A stretch of 64,000 bases of DNA from Mesonia algae (lineage in GTDB: Bacteria > Bacteroidota > Bacteroidia > Flavobacteriales > Flavobacteriaceae): positions 21,011-85,010 of the forward strand of contig NZ_QKYV01000009.1 in NCBI RefSeq assembly GCF_003253545.1, in the 5' to 3' direction. Positions 1 to 8,223 of this stretch are shown here, piece by piece. The notes under the pieces were generated by a model. That model saw only the letters and a program-made list of their open reading frames with translations, made no database searches and was not told the origin of the DNA. The translations under genes were made by a program, and so were the position numbers. How positions within the stretch are numbered: position 1 is the first letter of the stretch; each line of letters opens with the position of its first letter.

Positions 1-1061
1 AAAACAATAAAAAAATACAAAACCCTACTAACAAATATGATTATGAAATTGTTGTAAGTGATATAGAAAACCCTTGGAGCTTTGTATTCTTACCCGATGG
101 TTCTATTTTAATTAATGAGAAAAAAGGAGATTTGGTTTTAGTAAAAAATGATAAAAAAATTCTTGTTAAAAATATGCCAGCGGTCTATAATAGAGGACAA
201 GGAGGTCTTTTAGATATTGCTTTGCATCCCAATTACAATAATAACGGATGGATTTATTTTACCTATGCTTCCGCGGAAGGGGAAGGTGATGGAGGCAATA
301 CTGCATTAATGAGAGCTAAACTAGAAAATAATAGTTTAGTGCAAAAGGAACTACTTTATAAAGCTACCCCTAATACTACTAAAGGGCAGCATTTTGGAAG
401 TCGAATCGTTTTTGATGAAGAAAACAACGTATACTTTTCAATTGGAGAGCGAGGAAATAGAGACGAAAATCCACAAGATATAACTAGAGATGGAGGTAAG
501 GTTTACCGACTAAAAGATGATGGCAGCATCCCGACCGATAATCCATTTTATGCTTCCGCGGAAGCGAAAAAAGCCATATATAGTTACGGACATAGAAATC
601 CACAAGGAATGGAAGTACACCCTGAAACCAAAGAAATTTGGTTGCACGAACACGGACCGATGGGAGGTGATGAAATAAATGTGGTAAAAAAAGGAGCCAA
701 TTATGGTTGGCCAATAATTACTTACGGAAAAAATTACAGCGGTATACCTATTACCGATAAAACCGCCCAGAAAGGAATGGAGCAACCTATTCATTATTGG
801 GTGCCAAGTATTGCTCCCAGCGGAATGGCTTTTGTAACCTCAAACAAATATCCCACATTAAAAGGCGGACTTTTAGTAGGGTCTTTAAAGTTTCAGTATT
901 TAGAGTACTTAAAATTAGACGGAAAAAAAATAGTAAAAAGAACCAAATTATTAGAAAATATAGGGCGAGTTAGAAGTGTAAATCAAGCAGAAGATGGTTA
1001 TATTTACATTGGCGTTGAAAATCTAGGAATCGTAAAATTAAACCCCATAAAAAATGATTAA
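1..1061 (+). CDS. PQQ-dependent sugar dehydrogenase family protein (5' end outside window)
   Basis: The frame is open from base 3 with no start codon, so the gene begins upstream of the window. The visible part is a beta-propeller of the soluble glucose/aldose sugar dehydrogenase (GSDH) family. It shows the first-blade pattern ENPWSFVFLPDG, the blade motif NNGWIYFTYA and the signature EHGPMGGDEIN followed by GANYGWP. Such enzymes oxidise aldose sugars in the periplasm using PQQ. The stop overlaps the next gene, a c-type cytochrome lipoprotein, by 8 bases, so electrons probably pass to that cytochrome. The gene carries two copies of the CTTCCGCGGAAG palindrome, both read as Ala-Ser-Ala-Glu. 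Substrate is unknown; PQQ binding is inferred from the family. Confidence 0.85.
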   Translation, partial: NNKKIQNPTNKYDYEIVVSDIENPWSFVFLPDGSILINEKKGDLVLVKNDKKILVKNMPAVYNRGQGGLLDIALHPNYNNNGWIYFTYASAEGEGDGGNTALMRAKLENNSLVQKELLYKATPNTTKGQHFGSRIVFDEENNVYFSIGERGNRDENPQDITRDGGKVYRLKDDGSIPTDNPFYASAEAKKAIYSYGHRNPQGMEVHPETKEIWLHEHGPMGGDEINVVKKGANYGWPIITYGKNYSGIPITDKTAQKGMEQPIHYWVPSIAPSGMAFVTSNKYPTLKGGLLVGSLKFQYLEYLKLDGKKIVKRTKLLENIGRVRSVNQAEDGYIYIGVENLGIVKLNPIKND

Positions 1062-1494
1062 ATATTGCTGCATAATTCTTTTCGGAATTTTATTATTAAG
1101 CTGTAAAGAAAACACAGAGAAGAAAGAAGAAACTTATGTGGTTTCTTCAGATACAAAAATTAAAAAAACTGCTCAGCATCAAAAAGGAAAAGAAATTTAC
1201 AATCAGTTTTGTGCTCAATGTCATTTACCCACCGGAAAAGGAATTCCAAAAATTTATCCGCCTTTGAGAGGTTCTAATTGGTTAACCGAAAAAAGAAAAG
1301 AAAGTATACACGCTGTAAAGTATGGGTTAAGTGGTGAGATTACTGTAAATGGTAAAACTTATGAGAATATAATGACTCCTTTAGGGTTAAGTGATGAAGA
1401 AGTGGTAGAGGTGATGAATTATGTCATGAATGCCTGGGAGAATAAACAAGAGCAAAAAGTTACTTTAGAAGAGGTGAAAGCAGTGAAAAAATAA
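1054..1494 (+). CDS. c-type cytochrome lipoprotein
   Basis: This 146-residue protein has a lipoprotein signal (hydrophobic stretch ending LLLSC at residues 13-17) followed by a charged linker and one heme-binding motif, CAQCH. The late segment NIMTPLGLSDEEV supplies the methionine expected as the sixth heme ligand. It is therefore a membrane-tethered periplasmic monoheme cytochrome c of class I. It overlaps the upstream PQQ-type dehydrogenase by 8 bases and is probably its electron acceptor. The Crp/Fnr regulator gene follows after 5 bases, so the three may be cotranscribed. Confidence 0.87.
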   Translation: MIKYCCIILFGILLLSCKENTEKKEETYVVSSDTKIKKTAQHQKGKEIYNQFCAQCHLPTGKGIPKIYPPLRGSNWLTEKRKESIHAVKYGLSGEITVNGKTYENIMTPLGLSDEEVVEVMNYVMNAWENKQEQKVTLEEVKAVKK

Positions 1495-1499
1495 AGCTC

Positions 1500-2132
1500 A
1501 TGAAAGAAATTATCATGCAAAAATTTTCAGGATTATTTCAACCTGAGCTTTTAGAGGAAATAGAAAAAGATGCTATTATAAAAAATGTGGTAGCAGGAGA
1601 GGAGCTTATTCAAAAGGGAGATTATATACGATCAATGCCTTTAATTTTAAATGGAGTCATTAAGATTTTGCGTGAAGACGAAAATGGAGATGAACTATTA
1701 CTCTATTTTATTGAAGAAGGAGAAACTTGTGCTATGACTCTTACGTGCTGTTTAGGAATTAATAAAAGTGAAATTAAAGCTACAGCAGAAACCGATGCTC
1801 AACTCTTAATGATTCCCGTTCAAAAAATGGAAGAATGGGCTTCTAAGTACAAAAGCTGGCGAAATTATGTTTTTGAGAGTTATCACACTCGTCTTATGGA
1901 AGCTTTAAACTCTATCGATAAAATAGCGTTTTCTAACCTAGATGATAGGCTTATAGATTATCTAAAAGATAAACAAAAGTTTGCGCAAGCCAGCGATTTA
2001 AAAATAACCCATCAAGAAATAGCTAAAGATTTAAATTCTTCAAGAGTAGTTATTTCCCGATTATTAAAGAAATTAGAAAATCAAAACCAAATAGAAATTC
2101 ATAGAAATCAAATAAAAATTCTAACTGTGTAA
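1500..2132 (+). CDS. Crp/Fnr family transcriptional regulator
   Basis: The 210-residue protein has an N-terminal cyclic-nucleotide-binding-like beta-roll (about 10-130), a long dimerisation helix, and a winged HTH near 160-205 (THQEIAKDLNSSRVVISRLL). Three cysteines, C77, C83 and C84 in ETCAMTLTCC, lie in the sensor fold; they do not match the Fnr iron-sulfur spacing I know but could sense a thiol or persulfide ligand (inference). It follows the cytochrome gene closely and precedes a TauE/SafE exporter. Palindromic GTAAC-N4-GTTAC-like sites at 2129-2142 and 8256-8269, each at a class II activator distance from a -7 element, are likely its operators. They would control the sulfur-related genes around it. 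Confidence 0.88.
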   Translation: MKEIIMQKFSGLFQPELLEEIEKDAIIKNVVAGEELIQKGDYIRSMPLILNGVIKILREDENGDELLLYFIEEGETCAMTLTCCLGINKSEIKATAETDAQLLMIPVQKMEEWASKYKSWRNYVFESYHTRLMEALNSIDKIAFSNLDDRLIDYLKDKQKFAQASDLKITHQEIAKDLNSSRVVISRLLKKLENQNQIEIHRNQIKILTV

Positions 2133-2172
2133 CCCACATTACTTAAATCAATTTTATAATTTGATAGTTTTG
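2129..2172 (+). promoter_or_regulatory. Crp/Fnr-type operator plus -7 element upstream of the TauE/SafE gene
   Basis: GTAAC-CCAC-ATTAC (2129-2142) is a near-perfect 5-4-5 inverted repeat. It is followed after 22 bases by TAGTTTTG (2165-2172), which fits the Bacteroidota -7 consensus TAnnTTTG. I see no -33 TTG at the normal spacing; the operator occupies that place, as in a class II activated promoter centred near -41. The site overlaps the stop codon of the Crp/Fnr gene. It matches the site at 8256-8269 in 9 of the 10 half-site positions. Confidence 0.6.
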
Positions 2173-2190
2173 TTTTAAAATTAAAAAACA

Positions 2191-2991
2191 TTGATAGAAA
2201 TTTTAGGTTACATAGGTGCGTTAATTATCGGTATTGTTTTAGGACTTACGGGTGGAGGTGGTTCTATTCTTACTGTGCCAGTCTTTGTTTACTTATTAGG
2301 AATAGAGCCTGTTTTAGCGACAGGCTATTCTTTATTTGTTGTGGGAATTTCATCTCTATTTGGAGCTATCAAAAATCTTCAAAAAGGACTAGTAAACTTT
2401 AAAACCTCTCTATTTTTTGCTATTCCAGCGGCTATAATGGTTTTTTCTACCCGCAAGTTTATTATTCCTGCTATACCTGAGGTTATTTACAGTAACGCCA
2501 GTTTTTTGCTAACTAAAGATATTGCTATTATGGTGTTTTTTTCAATCTTAATGCTGGCAGCATCTTTCTCTATGATTTTAGATAAAAAACGTAGAGTTCA
2601 TCAAAAAGAGATTACAAAATCTAAAACAATAAACTATTTTCCTCTTGTAAGTTTAGGTGCTTTGGTAGGAATAATTACTGGCTTAGTTGGCGCTGGCGGC
2701 GGATTTATAATTGTACCCATTCTTATTTTTTTAGCAAAACTTCCCATAAAACAAGCGGTAGCAACATCTTTATTTGTAATAGCCATTAATTCTTTGGTAG
2801 GATTTGCAGGAGATGCTCTATACATGCCGATAAATTGGTCTTTTTTATTGTCTTTTTCAGCATTTGCTATTGTGGGAATATTTTTGGGGATTTATTTAAA
2901 TAAATTTATTGACGGTGCCAAACTTAAGAAAGGATTTGGAGGGTTGGTACTTGTCATGGGAATTTATATTTTCTGGAAAGAATTGTGGTAA
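2191..2991 (+). CDS. TauE/SafE (TSUP) family sulfite/sulfonate exporter
   Basis: The 266-residue integral membrane protein has about eight hydrophobic segments and the duplicated glycine-rich TSUP signature: GLTGGGGSILTVPVFVYLLG near residue 19 and GLVGAGGGFIIVPILIFLAK near residue 160. TSUP proteins move sulfite, sulfoacetate or thiosulfate-like anions. A TTG start at 2191 is chosen because the -7 element TAGTTTTG at 2165-2172 puts transcription start just upstream and there is no earlier ATG. Context with persulfide dioxygenase, DsrE and SoxB-like genes favours sulfite export. It ends tail to tail with the DUF1697 gene, with no intervening base. Confidence 0.85.
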   Translation: MIEILGYIGALIIGIVLGLTGGGGSILTVPVFVYLLGIEPVLATGYSLFVVGISSLFGAIKNLQKGLVNFKTSLFFAIPAAIMVFSTRKFIIPAIPEVIYSNASFLLTKDIAIMVFFSILMLAASFSMILDKKRRVHQKEITKSKTINYFPLVSLGALVGIITGLVGAGGGFIIVPILIFLAKLPIKQAVATSLFVIAINSLVGFAGDALYMPINWSFLLSFSAFAIVGIFLGIYLNKFIDGAKLKKGFGGLVLVMGIYIFWKELW

Positions 2992-3531
2992 TTAATCTCT
3001 CAACTTTTTACCTATTCTTACTATAGTATTCCAATTGCGAGTGGTAAGTGATTTATTAAAGTATCTATCCATATTTTCCATAGCTTTTGTAGTTTTACCC
3101 TTATTGGTATTTAAAACCGAATAGATTTCACGAGAATTAATCTTTATTATTTTAAAAGATTCAGTTTCTAAATCTTTTAAATTTAATTGTTTAGGCAGAG
3201 GGTCAAATACCAAGCTAACATATAACTTTAAATCTTTGTTTGAACTAACAGATAGGAAAGGGTTATGCTCTAAAATTGTTATTATCTCATTTTTGGTTTT
3301 AACCAATGTAGGAATCGAAAAACCAAATTTCTCTTCTAACATACGGCTTAATTGCTGCTGAATTTCTTCCGCGGAAGCTTCATCTCCATCAAAAATAATA
3401 TTGCCAGAATTTAATAAAGTGGTTACATTTTTATAGTTATTTTTTTCTAATAAATATTTTAGATCTTTCATAGGCACTTTATGGTGACCGCCTACATTTA
3501 TTCCTCTAAGAAAAGCTACATACGTTTTCAT
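2992..3531 (-). CDS. DUF1697 domain-containing protein
   Basis: This 179-residue cytosolic protein has the DUF1697 N-terminal signature TYVAFLRGINVGGHHKVPM followed by LLNSGNIIF. The family is widespread and has no established function that I know. It is a single gene on the minus strand, convergent with the TSUP exporter and divergent from the SRPBCC-DinB gene. One CTTCCGCGGAAG palindrome lies inside the gene at 3366-3377 and again encodes Ala-Ser-Ala-Glu in frame. Confidence 0.85.
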   Translation of the reverse strand: MKTYVAFLRGINVGGHHKVPMKDLKYLLEKNNYKNVTTLLNSGNIIFDGDEASAEEIQQQLSRMLEEKFGFSIPTLVKTKNEIITILEHNPFLSVSSNKDLKLYVSLVFDPLPKQLNLKDLETESFKIIKINSREIYSVLNTNKGKTTKAMENMDRYFNKSLTTRNWNTIVRIGKKLRD

Positions 3532-3602
3532 AATTTTTTTTGGTATTTAAAGTTAAAATTTTATCACGATATTTGGTCATTCACAAGCTATATAAATAAA
3601 TC

Positions 3603-4673
3603 ATGAAAGTTTTAAAGTTTATTGGAGTTCTAATTATTTTAATTATTGGTTTTTTCTTGATTGCAGGTTTAATAATGCCAAAAGAATTTAGTAACCGCGA
3701 AGATATTATTATTAATAAACCTCAAGAGCAAGTGTTTAATTATGTAAAATATTTAAAAAATCAAAATAATTATGGCACTTGGAATTTAATGGATCCCGAA
3801 ATTAAACAAACCTATAAAGGAGAAGATGCAGCTGTAGGATTTACTGTTTTTTGGGAAAGTGATGACTGGCAAGTAGGAAAAGGAAATCAAAAAATAATTG
3901 CCATAGAGGAAGGTAAAAGTATGACTACCGAAATTGCAATAGACGATTATGGTGACCCAATGACTGCCAAAATAAGTACAGAATCTATTGGAAAAAATAA
4001 AACCAAAGTGACTTGGCAAAATCAAGGAGTTATGAACTATCCTTTTAATACCATTAATTTATTTATAGATATGGGAGATGATTTTGAAGAAGGATTAGAG
4101 AACCTAAAAGAAATTTTAGAAGCTCAAGAAACTATTATGTATGATAATGAATTGAACCATCTTATTACTAAATATGAAAAAAGTGGAGAAAACCTTTCCC
4201 AGGCTATAAAAGGCTTAAACGAAAAACAATTAAAATTTAAAAGCACCGATTCTACTTGGTCAATAGGTCAATGTGCCGATCATATAATTAAGACAGAAAT
4301 AGCATTAACCAAGATGCTTACCAATGCCTTAACGGAAGCAAAACAAACCTCTAGAGACTCCATCCAGTTAACTGATATGGAAGTAGTAGAATACATTACT
4401 AACAGAGAGCAAAAAGCGAAAGCTCCCAAGGCAATTCAGGGAGAAAATTCTTATAAAACAGTACAGGGTATCTTGGAAGATTTTAATGCAGATAGAGAAG
4501 TTTTTGAAGGTCTTATAGAAAATTATAGCAGTGAAAAACTACGGAAGCAAGTAGTGCTATCCCCTGCAGGTTTTGTAGATGCCTACCAATTTTTACTATT
4601 TACAAACGGACATACTCAGCGTCATATAGCTCAAATAGAAGAAATAAGAACTCACGTAGATTTTCCTCAATAA
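3603..4673 (+). CDS. SRPBCC (polyketide cyclase-like) and DinB-like fusion protein
   Basis: The 356-residue protein starts with one membrane segment (residues 4-26). An SRPBCC fold follows (about 34-175) with the family start DIIINKPQEQVFNYVKYLKN. A DinB-like four-helix domain then runs from about 185 to 350, with histidines in QCADHII and NGHTQRHIAQIEE that form the usual metal triad. SRPBCC domains bind hydrophobic small molecules; DinB_2 domains are thiol-dependent or metal enzymes of unknown substrate here. Separate flavobacterial genes usually encode these domains, and an in-frame ATG at 4137 falls exactly at the domain junction, so this looks like a fusion of two neighbours. Function is not assigned. 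Confidence 0.75.
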   Translation: MKVLKFIGVLIILIIGFFLIAGLIMPKEFSNREDIIINKPQEQVFNYVKYLKNQNNYGTWNLMDPEIKQTYKGEDAAVGFTVFWESDDWQVGKGNQKIIAIEEGKSMTTEIAIDDYGDPMTAKISTESIGKNKTKVTWQNQGVMNYPFNTINLFIDMGDDFEEGLENLKEILEAQETIMYDNELNHLITKYEKSGENLSQAIKGLNEKQLKFKSTDSTWSIGQCADHIIKTEIALTKMLTNALTEAKQTSRDSIQLTDMEVVEYITNREQKAKAPKAIQGENSYKTVQGILEDFNADREVFEGLIENYSSEKLRKQVVLSPAGFVDAYQFLLFTNGHTQRHIAQIEEIRTHVDFPQ

Positions 4674-4691
4674 CCAAATCTAGATTTTAAA

Positions 4692-4724
4692 AAAAGCTGC
4701 TTGAACAACTCAAGCAGCTTTTCT
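4692..4724. terminator. Bidirectional intrinsic terminator
   Basis: An 11-bp stem AAGCTGCTTGA / TCAAGCAGCTT (4694-4704 with 4710-4720, loop ACAAC) is flanked by A-runs on the left and T-runs on the right. It lies between the convergent SRPBCC-DinB and TlpA genes and would serve both. Confidence 0.85.
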
Positions 4725-4727
4725 TTT

Positions 4728-5312
4728 TTACTGTTTTTTCAATTCGTTTAAAAAAGAAATAAATTTATCTGAATTATAATTAGCCATTCCCATATGTTCG
4801 TAAACTATATTTCCAGATTTATCTAATACAAACGTAGCAGGAATACTATTACTTCTCAAATCTTTCGGGAGTGAAGTTTGACTTTGAAAAATATCAAAAC
4901 CAAAAGATTTCTTTTCTAAAAAATCCTTAGCCTTCCCAAAATCTTTATCCTGGCTTATCATTAGAAAAACTATTTCCTTATCATTTTTAAACTTTTCATG
5001 TAATTGATTAATGCTAGGCATTTCTGCAATACACGGCGGACACCAAGTAGCCCAAAAATTAATAAAAACTATTTTATCTTCAAACTCTGAAAGTTGAACC
5101 ATTTCTCCTCTTTGGTTCTTTAAAGTTAATTGATAAGGTTCATTCTTTTTTAAAGTCTTGTGATTTTCTTCGATTGTAGGATTTACTAAACCAATTTCAA
5201 TAACTCCACGTTGAATAAACCCAAAAACTTCTGCTCTTAAATCGGTAGAAAAGATAACAGCAATAAGAGCCACCCAAAAAAGGATATTGATAATAAATTT
5301 AATTTTTTTCAT
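4728..5312 (-). CDS. TlpA-like periplasmic thioredoxin
   Basis: This 194-residue protein has an N-terminal membrane anchor (residues 5-21) and a thioredoxin fold with the redox motif WCPPC (Cys91, Cys94) in FINFWATWCPPCIAEMPS. TlpA-type proteins reduce periplasmic disulfides, for example in cytochrome c maturation or in re-reducing sulfur carriers. I start at the ATG at 5312 because it begins one base after the stop of the upstream metallophosphatase gene and gives a clean signal anchor; a longer frame would overlap that gene. It is the last gene of the leftward DoxX-DsrE-SoxB-like operon, which suggests thiol or sulfane-sulfur chemistry. Confidence 0.88.
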   Translation of the reverse strand: MKKIKFIINILFWVALIAVIFSTDLRAEVFGFIQRGVIEIGLVNPTIEENHKTLKKNEPYQLTLKNQRGEMVQLSEFEDKIVFINFWATWCPPCIAEMPSINQLHEKFKNDKEIVFLMISQDKDFGKAKDFLEKKSFGFDIFQSQTSLPKDLRSNSIPATFVLDKSGNIVYEHMGMANYNSDKFISFLNELKKQ

Positions 5313-5313
5313 C

Positions 5314-6957
5314 TTACTTAAATTTATATTTTGTGTTAGGTACTGTAGAGAACGAATGTACACCTAAATCATCACAATAAGCTCTTTTTTCTAGTTTTGG
5401 TGAAACGGGAGAAAATTTAGCTAAATAATCTTCTACTGCATTGTGAATAGTATAATCTTTAACCTCTACATCTTCTACATTAGACATTCGGCATAGATTA
5501 TGAATAGGATCTCCAGGACGTACACAAGCCGAGATACTATACATTTTATCATCTTGAATTGGCTGACCTCCGACTTTAATCCAATTGATTTTTTTTCCTT
5601 TTTCTGCATTAATTTTAAAATCTACTTGCATCCCTGCAAATCTTACGAGCCAGCCTCCAAACCGTTCGGTGGCTTTTTCCGCGAAAGCATTATGAATCTC
5701 TTGCTCTAACCAATTTTTAATTTGCTTTCCACTCGCTTTTCCTGTTTTTATTTTCTCATTAACAGGTAACCAGTTCCAAAGATTAGCTTTGGTAATAGGA
5801 GCTGGTTTTCCATCTATAGGAACAACTGGATTTCCAAACCTAAAGCCATTAGAAATTGCGATGTCAACGCCGGTTTTCCATTTAGCTGCATTAGTAATCA
5901 TATTATCTAAAGGATTTTCAACGGTTAAATACCTAAATAAAGGAACGTTGGTATAGCCTATGATTTCCTCCATTTCTTCTTTATATGGAGCTTTAGCTTT
6001 TGTAATTAATTCATTTATTTGAGGATCTGCTTTATATTTATCGGGGTCTACGTCGATGAGTTCATATTCATCAAGAACAATTTCTCCGTCAACTACGTAC
6101 AAAGTTAGCTTTCCAACAAAAGAACCAAAAGCACCAGGTTCTGTTACTTTAGCAAATTTCCCTTCAATAGGAGTTCTCAATCTTTCGTGTGTATCGTTTC
6201 CTAAAATATAATCAACCTTTTTAGATACAGGATTGTTGGCTAATTCTACTTGTTTAAATATCCCAAAATGGGTGACCAAAAATAAAACGTCTACTTTTTC
6301 TTTAGATTTTAATTGCTGAATTTGCTCTTTTAAAGTCTCATCTAACCCTGAAAATTCTATTCCTTTACTAAATTCTGGATTTTGCCTTATAGGAACATCG
6401 GGATCATTCACGCCAATAAAACCTAGTTTTACTCCGTCAATTTCTTTAATCCAATGAGAAGGAAAAAGATTTTTATGACTTTCTTCATGGTACATATTTT
6501 GTGCAATTACGGGAGTTTCGTAATTATTTAAAATAGATAACATCTGGTTTTTACCGTATACGACTTCCCAATTTCCAGGGATGAGTACATCATAATTCAT
6601 GTGTTTAATAATTTCTGGTAAAACCGCCCCTTTAGAAAGCGCAGTATAACCACTACCTTGTATTAAATCACCTCCATCTACGATAATCGTATTTCCTGGA
6701 TTTTTCGCTCGCTCTTCCTCAAATAGCGTTTTAATATGTGCTAAACCTCCACGATTTTTAAATACAATTTTCTCGTTCTCCCAAAAAAGTTCGGGGTGAG
6801 TATCTAATTGACCGTGAATATCGGCAGTTTGTAAAACACTAATCTTTACGGTATCTTTTTTATTTGCAGTATGATTATCTTTTTTTAAAGCTATTTCTTT
6901 ACAAGAAAAAGATAATACTGAAATTATTGATATGAATATTATACTTAATGGTCTCAT
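5314..6957 (-). CDS. SoxB/5'-nucleotidase-like metallophosphatase lipoprotein
   Basis: The 547-residue protein has a lipoprotein signal (SVLSFSC, Cys19), a calcineurin-like domain (about 37-290) and a C-terminal 5'-nucleotidase domain (SNGFRFG then NLWNWLPVNEKI). Visible metal-site residues are D46 and H48 in TADIHGQ, D97 in DGGD, N129 and H230 in VTHFG. The usual GNHE box reads GNWE, and the usual GxHxH/Q box reads GNDTH with Asp255. A tryptophan in the first box resembles the thiosulfohydrolase SoxB, whose motif I remember as GHWE. Context with DsrE, TlpA, DoxX and persulfide dioxygenase also favours sulfur chemistry over nucleotide hydrolysis, but no SoxYZ, SoxA or SoxX is in the window. 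The exact substrate is open. Confidence 0.8.
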   Translation of the reverse strand: MRPLSIIFISIISVLSFSCKEIALKKDNHTANKKDTVKISVLQTADIHGQLDTHPELFWENEKIVFKNRGGLAHIKTLFEEERAKNPGNTIIVDGGDLIQGSGYTALSKGAVLPEIIKHMNYDVLIPGNWEVVYGKNQMLSILNNYETPVIAQNMYHEESHKNLFPSHWIKEIDGVKLGFIGVNDPDVPIRQNPEFSKGIEFSGLDETLKEQIQQLKSKEKVDVLFLVTHFGIFKQVELANNPVSKKVDYILGNDTHERLRTPIEGKFAKVTEPGAFGSFVGKLTLYVVDGEIVLDEYELIDVDPDKYKADPQINELITKAKAPYKEEMEEIIGYTNVPLFRYLTVENPLDNMITNAAKWKTGVDIAISNGFRFGNPVVPIDGKPAPITKANLWNWLPVNEKIKTGKASGKQIKNWLEQEIHNAFAEKATERFGGWLVRFAGMQVDFKINAEKGKKINWIKVGGQPIQDDKMYSISACVRPGDPIHNLCRMSNVEDVEVKDYTIHNAVEDYLAKFSPVSPKLEKRAYCDDLGVHSFSTVPNTKYKFK

Positions 6958-6966
6958 AATTTTTTT

Positions 6967-7386
6967 TTAAAGTTCAATACTTAAATAACCTTCTTTTTGC
7001 TTTTTGAAATTGTAAAGAATTCCATTTTTTACAACTTGTAAATCTTCAGGTAGTTTATTTTGATTTACTTTAAACTTTTCTAAACTAAATCCACAAGCAA
7101 AAATTTCTACACCCAATTGTTTAGCTTGATCTAAAAAGGGTTGAATTTTAGTATGATCTTCTAAATCTTTTACGGTTTTCCCGCAAATTACTACTTCATA
7201 TTCACCAAATGTTTGCAGAGCTTCTTGTTGTAGCTCTTTAGCAGTGATTAGAATGGGTTTTAACTGAGGTATTTTTCGCGTAAGTACAATATAATCTTGT
7301 TTTATACTGATATTACTTTTTTCTTGAGCAGTAAGATTAGTGATACTTAATAGTAATATTAAACTGCTTATAATAAATGTTCTCAT
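6967..7386 (-). CDS. DsrE family protein, exported
   Basis: This 139-residue protein has a Sec signal peptide ending near residue 20 (LTAQ) and a DsrE/TusD-like alpha-beta fold. Cys68 lies in VVICGKTV and Cys98 in EIFACGFSLEKF, the position used as sulfur carrier in DsrE/TusD proteins. It is encoded 9 bases from the SoxB-like gene and 2 bases from the DoxX gene in one leftward operon. An exported DsrE protein beside a TlpA thioredoxin suggests periplasmic sulfane-sulfur transfer. The carrier role is inferred from family and context. Confidence 0.82.
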   Translation of the reverse strand: MRTFIISSLILLLSITNLTAQEKSNISIKQDYIVLTRKIPQLKPILITAKELQQEALQTFGEYEVVICGKTVKDLEDHTKIQPFLDQAKQLGVEIFACGFSLEKFKVNQNKLPEDLQVVKNGILYNFKKQKEGYLSIEL

Positions 7387-7388
7387 GA

Positions 7389-7787
7389 TTATTTGTGTTT
7401 ATATTGAATATTGTTGGTAATGAAAAATAGTAGTCCGCCCATAATAACTAGATTTTTAAACAACGGACCTAATGTGGACATTTGTCCTATTTGGATTGTG
7501 ATTGTAATAGGAATTAATATTAGCAAAAGAATACTAGCAGCAATTTTAGTTTTATAACCCATCATTAAACTAAACCCAGCAAAAAGCATAACTACTCCAG
7601 AAATAATAATCAACCATTTTGGATCTCCAAAAAAGTAAGCTACATCTTTTAAACGAGCAGTGTTAAGACGATTTACGGTTTTATTTAGATGAATAAGATG
7701 ATTAAAACCCGCTACTAAAAAAATTCCGCTAAGCATAATTCTAAGTACTTGAATAGAGCGCAAACTCACCAATACTTGATTAGCCAT
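7389..7787 (-). CDS. DoxX-like integral membrane protein
   Basis: The 132-residue protein has four predicted membrane segments (about 13-30, 52-70, 78-96, 108-124) in the DoxX/DoxD layout, with the first segment reading IMLSGIFLVAGFNHLIHL. DoxD/DoxA form thiosulfate:quinone oxidoreductase in archaea, but most DoxX-like proteins are uncharacterised. It lies between a small secreted protein and the DsrE gene in the leftward operon. A quinone-linked role in thiosulfate or thiol oxidation would fit; this is inference. Confidence 0.78.
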   Translation of the reverse strand: MANQVLVSLRSIQVLRIMLSGIFLVAGFNHLIHLNKTVNRLNTARLKDVAYFFGDPKWLIIISGVVMLFAGFSLMMGYKTKIAASILLLILIPITITIQIGQMSTLGPLFKNLVIMGGLLFFITNNIQYKHK

Positions 7788-7829
7788 AATTTTTATGTAA
7801 ATGAATAATTTCTAATAGATCTAATGAAA

Positions 7830-8183
7830 TTATACGAGTTTGGGAGGTGGTAGTTGTAATTCTTTAAAAAGAACTAAAATTTGAGGATGCTGGTAAGCAT
7901 ATTCTTTAACTTGCTTTTCTTGAAACCATATCTCTTGATATGGAGATGTCAACTGAAAGTTTTGTTGGCAAGTAAAGCTAAAAACTAGTAAACTATGGTC
8001 TTTACTAGCAGATACATCTAATTCTTTAGAAGATGATTTGGCATTCTTTTTTTTACAATATGGGTTAGTGAGTGTTATTCCATCTACATTGTCCCATAAA
8101 CTAAAAGCTTTAGCTTCTACTAATAGTAATTTGCTGCAAAATAAGATGCATAAAATAAACGCTATGTAAGTTTTCAACTTCAT
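7830..8183 (-). CDS. Small exported protein of unknown function
   Basis: I do not recognise this 117-residue protein. It has a Sec-type signal (residues 5-23, ending VEA), two cysteines in the mature part (NPYCKKK and SFTCQQN) that could form a disulfide, and a proline-rich end LQLPPPKLV. The ATG at 8183 is preferred over a TTG one codon earlier. It heads the leftward operon with DoxX, DsrE, SoxB-like and TlpA, and its promoter shares the palindromic operator at 8256-8269 with the divergent hydroxylase-persulfide dioxygenase operon. Its role is probably periplasmic and linked to the same response. Confidence 0.7.
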   Translation of the reverse strand: MKLKTYIAFILCILFCSKLLLVEAKAFSLWDNVDGITLTNPYCKKKNAKSSSKELDVSASKDHSLLVFSFTCQQNFQLTSPYQEIWFQEKQVKEYAYQHPQILVLFKELQLPPPKLV

Positions 8184-8223
8184 CAACTACAAAATAACAT
8201 ATTAGAATTAGACTTCTTAGTAA

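Noticed and set aside
484..794. Two overlapping minus-strand frames inside the sugar dehydrogenase gene
   Set aside because: They lie wholly within a strongly supported coding gene and have no recognisable domain.
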